64,000 nucleotides of DNA from Lepas anatifera. Its lineage: Eukaryota; Arthropoda; Thecostraca; Lepadidae. Location: contig JAOTON010001898.1 in the NCBI GenBank assembly GCA_034440635.1, forward strand, positions 248,001-312,000, in the 5' to 3' direction. Shown here piece by piece: positions 58,063 to 64,000 of the stretch. Both the position numbers and the translations under genes were made by a program. Position 1 is the first letter of the stretch. The number at the start of each line of letters is the position of its first letter. The notes beneath the pieces are model-generated. The model worked only from the letters and a program-made list of their open reading frames with translations, had not been told where the DNA came from and searched no databases.

Positions 58063-58510
58063 AAGGGAATGTGGCACCTTTATAACCTGATTTTAACTGA
58101 GATAGCCAAGTTGTAAAGCAAGTCGGAAAACCCGGTACTGTATATATCATTTGTCTTGGAACTCGATATTTCCATAGAAAAAGCTGAAACCTACCCGAAA
58201 TGTACTTCTCATGTATTTCTCGCCCGGCGACCATTGTTGTGAGCTTCTGGTGTGACAACATATGCTGACGTCACGATGAGCATCAGCCAATCGAAGCCCT
58301 TGAAGCGTTTCGAGTATGGTAGTGGTTACCAGATCATGACATCATCCACAGGCGGATATTTATCTTTTCCTAGAGGAGCATTTTGAAAATCAAACTCTCG
58401 AAGTTATTGTAATTTTTTCAGAAAAATAATGAGTGATTTCATTATTTTCGGGCAAAAGTACGCCTAATTACACCAATTTCCAGGTTTCGACCAAGGTGCG
58501 ACATTCCCTT
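58063..58510 (-). mobile_element. TA-flanked MITE, copy 2 (inverted)
   Basis: TA flanks at 58061-58062 and 58511-58512; ends AAGGGAATGTGGCACCTT and AAGGTGCGACATTCCCTT. The body is the complement of copy 1 (29159-29606): for instance its left part matches the copy-1 right part around TTTAACTGAGATAGCC. Confidence 0.82.
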
Positions 58511-58545
58511 TAAGGACAGTTTAATACTGTTTTGACGTTTCATTA

Positions 58546-59014
58546 AAGGGAATGTGACACCTTGGGCGAATCCCGGAATTTAGTGTAATTAGAGGTATTT
58601 TTAGTAAAAAATCATGAAAACGTCCAAGATTTCTTTCAAAAATGTACAACAAACTCAATATTTTTATTTTCTTACCTGCTCCTGAAGGGGAAAAACAAAC
58701 CTCTGCCTGTGAATGACGTTATGATCTAGCAACTTCTTCCATATTCAATAAGGCTTCAAGGGTTTCAATTGGCTGACTACTCACCGTGACGTCATAATGT
58801 CGTCATGCCAACAACTGGGAACTCTGTCCGGCCCATTTAACATCTAAAGGCCTTGAGCCGACCGCTTGGGTACATTTCAGGTAGGTTTTTAGCTTTTCTC
58901 TGCGGAAATTTTTAGTTACAATACATGTGATATATTGAGTACCGGGTTTTCCGACATGCTTTATAACTTGGCTATCTCATTCAAAATTACGTTATAAAGG
59001 AGCTACATTCCCTT
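58546..59014 (+). mobile_element. TA-flanked MITE, copy 3
   Basis: TA flanks at 58544-58545 and 59015-59016; ends AAGGGAATGTGACACCTT and AAGGAGCTACATTCCCTT. It has the same orientation as copy 1 and lies 35 bases from the oppositely oriented copy 2. Together they form a large imperfect palindrome. Confidence 0.82.
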
Positions 59015-59016
59015 TA

Positions 59017-60844
59017 GGGAGGGGGTGGCTGCCCGGTACACTAAAACATATAATTCTGCAAATCCATGCTCTCAGAATGCATGTATGCAAGCATTTTACA
59101 GACTGTTTGGCAGGTATTATACCCAGGCTGCCTTGGAGAAACATATCCTAAGTCATGGCGCGTACTGAACCGGTTTACCCCCAATGGTGTATTTTAACCG
59201 AATGCATTGATATACAAATATTAGAAAACAATCAAAGAAATGATGCGGATGGTGCACTGGAATAGACGTCATGGCTTTGGTCCGTATTAAAAAAGTGTCA
59301 TCGCATTTAATCATCAAAGGTATGCACTTAATTGTTTTATTTTAACGTCCATGTTATTGCATGCCAGCGTGCATGGCTTAAAAATTCCGTGAGAATATAT
59401 CCAATAACAATATGGCTCTTTTTCCATGAATACTATCACTTCACAATTATTCCACGATTATGAACAAATTTTTGTGGTGTAACAGAGCATGTAAATATGC
59501 TGATGCCTCTCTCGCTTCTATTGCTGGCACTTCCTTGAGCGAGGTGTCGTTAACGTAGTACCATCGATCTTCCGACTGGTTCTAGCAGAAGGCAGTGTAG
59601 TCGCCGGTCTTAGAATATTGTCAAAATAGTATGTTTAAATTACGAATCAGTGTAGTGAATGTCATCATCTTAAAGATGATTAGCAAAACAATTACGTTTT
59701 TTTCATTCACAAGTCTTAAACAGAGTGCATATGTTAGGATAAAACATAGGTCCTCTTGAGACCCGAGCCCAAAGTATTTGATGTAAGTGCAAAACCTTTT
59801 TGATTTTTGGTGTTTTGGCCACAAGGAACTCAATAATGAACAAAAATCAGAATTCCAAGATTTTTAAATATGATTTATTGGGCTTATAAAATCTTATATA
59901 TAGCATCCTCGAAGGAGATTGTTCAGCAACCACAAATGCTAAAAACACCGGACGAAAACTGATAAATGTCCAATAATTTAAGCTTCCTGTTCATACACTT
60001 ATCAAAACTAGGTTCTTCAGTAACATTCTTTGAACTACCGACCTTCCTCGGAGCAGCCGCGAAACCGTCCGGCGCCCGCGTCTATCGTCAAACAAAGAAA
60101 ATTTGGACTCACTTACCCTTGGGTTTAGTTTATGGCTTTGACACCAGACGAAGGCTAAAATTTCAAGCTTTGTATACATAATGGCTTTAAAAGGCTACGA
60201 CATTGGTAAGAGGTGGTAGAGCCATTCAAACCTGCGTATAGATACCTATACGTGGGGACTCAGGAGGTTTAACTCTGACAAAGTGTAAAAACTATATCCA
60301 TGATGAACTGCCGAGGATCCAACGTTCACTTGCCCAGTAACGGATCTAAAAAAAGTTGAGGAGACTGGGTAGAATCGTGATTTTCTTTTTAGAAACGACC
60401 AAAATCAGACAGGGTGGATAAGATCTGGCTGTTGGCGAGAAAGGAGGGGAGGGGACTCGGCTAGGCTGATCTCGACTGGACATCACTTAAGACAAGACGC
60501 GAAATCCACAAACTGCAGTTCCTCCACAACCTCACCCGTAGACATTTGCGCAACTATATCCAAAGCGTTTTACATAATTGGAGGCAGAACAATACGGACA
60601 GATCACTCCGAAACGCGCACCAAAGAACTGAATTAATGCAAGGAACAGCAGACTCCAAAATATATTTTCTGCCAGTCACAACTAAAATTTTCAACATCAG
60701 AACAAATCAGGATAAGCGCACCAAATCAACCCTTCGAAAAAACAAGTGGGGGAACATTTGCGAAGTAGGCAACCACCCAAGTATTCTGGATATGGCTCAA
60801 ATTTCTAAGCTCCCTGTTGATGTCATTGATATTTAAGAGACGGC
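59017..60844. other. Intergenic, no confident gene
   Basis: The frame 60546-60836 (plus) has basic, polar composition but no domain I recognise. It directly precedes the LINE-like fragment and might be part of the same relic. Confidence 0.35.
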
Positions 60845-61114
60845 ATGTCAAAACTGAACACCCAGGCAAATCTAGTTCAAATATTTGCATCGCCTTTCTG
60901 CATTTGTGGCTATAACAACGAAGAGACCAAATACGAATTGTTGTGCTGCCCAAGAAATGCAAATCATCGAAGTTTAGTAGAACAAAGCATTGGTCAAATT
61001 GTCGGCACAAGTTTTACAGCCCTGAAAAATAGACAACAGCCCCGTAAATATCCTACTTTACGAATTCAGCAAGTGATGAGGATGGTCATGCACTATAGCA
61101 CGCAAAACCATTGA
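60845..61114 (+). pseudogene. Possible LINE C-terminal fragment
   Basis: The frame contains ASPFCICGYNNEETKYELLCCPRNANHR, read here as separate pieces: SPFCICGYNNEET and ELLCCPRNANHR. The pattern SP.C.CG...ET....L..CP is common at the C terminus of non-LTR retrotransposon polymerases. The histidine usually found after ET is replaced (KYE). No other domain remains. Confidence 0.4.
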
Positions 61115-61604
61115 ATTCATAATCAATAGCAAGATATTTGAACTAAATAAATGTTCATTTAAAATAAATTAAAACGAAGTTGTACATCTTTGCAGCGGCG
61201 GGACAGTGACCTCAGCCGTAGTGGGTGGCCATGGGTTTGAGGCGGCGGTATATTGACGGATATTAATCGTACAAAAATTCGTGAGGGGCTGGATAGTTAA
61301 GAGCGTTGATGCGCTTTTGCATCGATCGAGACGTTTGTTTGACGTTTGAAATACTCGGGTAACAAAATAAACGTTGTTGTTGTTGGCACATAGCCAGGCT
61401 CGACCCCTGGATCTGCACCTGAGTTTGCCAGTCTATCGTCACAATTTGTTTTGTACCACTTGGTCCTGAACAAATCAGCTTAGCCCATTTGATTGAACTA
61501 TGTAAGGTGTTATGTGTACCACTCCTGATTCCGAGAAGTGTCAGGGTGACTAAAAAGTCGTGGCGGGAAGAAAACAAGCTCGTCCCCGTCGTCTCGCCGC
61601 TCCT

Positions 61605-61690
61605 GCCGCGATCCCCTGTGGGGTTGGCTGGGTGGGATCGAACCCACGCACAGGTGCAGGTGCGTGGCCATTGTAGTCAACTGAAAGCGA
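61605..61690 (-). repeat. tRNA-like B-box block, possible SINE remnant
   Basis: On the minus strand GTGGGTTCGATCCCACCC contains a perfect B box with a pairing stem. The expected A box upstream is weak (TTCAGTTGACTACAATGG). The stems do not make a full tRNA. Confidence 0.3.
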
Positions 61691-63341
61691 GTCGCCAAAA
61701 TAGTGTCGTCAGTCAAGGATATGACAGTCTGAGGCCTCCCTCTTTTGTAAAAGGGTCGAATGATACCCAGCCGTGTTTTTCGTTTCCCACAGCTTGTATA
61801 AATGCGTGTTTCACCATGCTCAGTACTTCAACACATGCTCCCACAGGCTAATGACATCGAAATGAAAACTCTGTCCCTATCCAATGATTTGTTATTAACT
61901 GTCGCATTCACTTAGATGGCCTAGGAAATCTCCTGCGGGTTTTATGTTAACTCGGGAATGGCTCAAAGGCCGGTAGATGTATGTACATACATACAATAAC
62001 GGAATGTGAGTAGAAATACACTGAAAGCAAACTAAATTCATAGATAGAAAGTTCAAAACAATATCCTCTGCAGTTTGAGGTCAAAGGTCATTCGGGGTCA
62101 CTGACCGATTACGTAACCATGTGATATATTCCCGATAATGTACAATATTACCAGCAGTATAGCAATCCTTGGCCGGAAAATGAGGGTTTGAACTTGAAAA
62201 AGAACATTTTGAACTTGACATGTGACCTTGACTTTGACATTGGGTATCCTTGACTATGAAGTCATTGCATAAAATGTGTCATTCTCAGTAATTCTATTTG
62301 ACCGAAACACTCGCGGTCAATGAATTTGAGAATGATTGCATGAGAATATGCGCACAAATCTCCTTAGGTTATATAACAGTATGATTGTATGCTCGTCGGG
62401 CCCCCTTCGGCGCTGCAAGAGGATATAAGGAGGATTCGCCATCGTGAATCTAGAGAGGGAAGAGGGTGATAAGTCTATCATCCCTTAAGACAATTCTTGA
62501 CAGATTGAATTTTTTATGAATGGCTTTATCGGTGATTACTTGAATGACATTACTGATGTATTTTTATTGGTGATTTAATGGAGCAATTGGTATTTTCATC
62601 AACGTGTCACTTCAACGTAAGCACTATATATGTGCTTAGCCTTAAGAAAGTTTATGTTTTGAGAAGTTTTTTATGGTATACTGGTACAAAAATTCACCCA
62701 GGCAAGTGTTCCATTTTGAATGAAAATTTCTTGCTGGTTTTCAGAAGATTGGGCGGCACCAGCTTTAGGTACTGCTTATTGCTGAAAAATTAAACATCTA
62801 AAACGAACAGTCTGAGGTCGAGCGCTGTTTTGGAACACGGCCGGACAATATGTGATTAGAATGCCTTGTCTGTGTTCGCTAATATCTCACCCCAAGGAAA
62901 TTTTAAAGATGACTTAGAGAGTCAATGTGTGTTGGACATAGAGAATTACATGAAAGCTCGCAGTCTGATCCCCAAAACCCTGCCAAAAGGCGAGGGATGA
63001 CCTGGGTACGTCGCTTGACCTCGGCTATTTTGGTACACCCTCATCAATTACCCAAATTGCTTAACCACTGGAAAGTTACCTATGAACTCCTCTATCGAAA
63101 AAAATCCTTCATGAAAACTAAATTATGGTTGTCAATGACAAAAGCTGTGTGACTTCGTTCTTGGGGGGTTTTTACGCGTTCATTGCGATGACTATTTCGT
63201 GCCCATTCGATTATATGGTGAACGCATTGTTGGTGGATGACCACTGTATCTGGTCGTCAATGGGTGGATGTGGGCATTGGGCACCCCCCAAATTTGGTGA
63301 CTTATAATTTTGATTAGCTGTTTTCTATAAATCTACACGCA
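61691..63341. other. Intergenic with scattered AGGTCA motifs
   Basis: GAGGTCAAAGGTCATTCGGG (about 62078) and the TGTGACCTTGACTTTGACAT region (about 62220) resemble the interiors of the TTAA elements, but no element ends were found. No gene was recognised. Confidence 0.4.
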
Positions 63342-63389
63342 CTATATATATATATATATATATATATATTTTTTTATTTTATATATATT
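63342..63389. repeat. (TA)n microsatellite
   Basis: A short TA run followed by a T/A-rich stretch. Confidence 0.9.
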
Positions 63390-63788
63390 CTTCGTGTGAG
63401 TCACGAAAATACGTTTCTGGCTTGTTTAAATTAGTGTTCGCCGAGCAAAATAGCTGAATCTATTCTTGACATGATGTCGAAAACACGATTGGCAGAATTA
63501 TTCATATATCTGTGGGTGCTTGGACAACCCCATTGAAACGTTCAAGTGGTGAAATATAGGTACTTAATTTTGTCGTGTTCTTCATTTCAATAATTTTGTA
63601 TGGGTTTTTGCTCATCAACAGGCATGTGAGAAGCCTAAAGCACACTTTGAATTATATTATCACATTTTATCATGGTAGTCATTGACATAGTTTCAAATTG
63701 GAGTACCCCCAATCATTATCAAGAATCCGCGCCCTGATTCGCGGATTACACCCAACCCAGGCTGGAATGGTAGGTAGGTAGCTGATAC

Positions 63789-64000
63789 CATAGGCAGATC
63801 CAAGGGTCAAAGGGGACACTTTCTCCTGATCGATCCTCAGCGCCCCAGTGAAAGGTCGATGACGCCCCCTAAAATTGCACTTTCCCCCAGAATGCGAGTA
63901 TCGGCGCCTCTGCGATAGGATTTGGCACCCATCTGATAAATTTTTCCACCCAGAAGTGCTCATCCCCCCTGGTTCGGATGGCACTTCTCGACAAAGTGCC
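63789..64000 (-). mobile_element. hAT-like MITE running off the window
   Basis: It begins CATAGGCAGATCCAAGG. The interior blocks GAAAGGTCGATG, GATAGGATTTGGC and CCCATCTGAT match the complement of the MITE at 26726-27031, so this is a second copy in inverse orientation. The far end is outside the window. Confidence 0.65.

Overview
This window is eukaryotic, probably from a repeat-rich marine invertebrate. The evidence is that essentially every recognisable piece is an animal-type repeat: non-LTR and Ty3/Gypsy retroelements, tRNA-derived SINEs, hAT-, piggyBac- and En/Spm-like DNA transposons, TA-flanked MITEs, and very long micro- and minisatellites. I see no operons, no prokaryotic signals and no convincing intact host gene. 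The only possible host-coding remnant is a four-unit leucine-rich-repeat array at 2.7-3.0 kb on the minus strand. The species cannot be named from sequence alone.

Layout. 0-9.4 kb: two AGGTCA-rich TTAA-flanked elements (563-1395 and 4561-5716), an (AG)n tract, the LRR array, a tRNA-derived SINE and two arrays of one 18/24-bp minisatellite (3.4-3.95 and 7.6-9.2 kb). 9.4-21 kb: a SINE split by a TTAA element, broken LINE fragments on both strands, a nearly complete RT-RNase H LINE (14.8-17.0 kb) and a 1.2-kb foldback (19.36-20.58 kb). 21-26 kb: a TTAA-element end, a 1.35-kb trinucleotide tract, and a Gypsy gag-protease-RT-RNase H relic on the minus strand. 26-29.6 kb: small hAT-like and TA-flanked MITEs.

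29.9-36.8 kb is a three-level nest. A hAT-like element with TSD GCTGGGTG holds a second with TSD TCAGAACA, which holds a TTAA element. 38.8-43.0 kb is a Gypsy integrase relic cut by a TTAA element and by a palindromic MITE; the MITE's centre was itself hit by another TTAA element that carries SINEs. 48.1-50.8 kb is a hAT-like MITE holding a piggyBac element (TTAA, 13-bp TIRs) with a decayed transposase. 53.0-55.4 kb is an En/Spm-like transposase relic interrupted by a SINE with a 14-bp TSD. 57-64 kb has a minisatellite, an inverted pair of TA MITEs, minor relics and a hAT-like MITE running off the end.

The unifying theme is a family of about 0.6-2.2-kb non-autonomous elements. They have TTAA target duplications, GC-rich inverted ends, a subterminal GC hairpin with a T-run, and interiors packed with AGGTCA/TGACCT hexamers (nuclear-receptor half-sites). 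The window holds three internal empty-site comparisons supporting TTAA insertion, and also a piggyBac relic of the kind that could in principle mobilise TTAA elements. No gene here is likely to act together with another in a pathway; the logic of the window is transposon stratigraphy.
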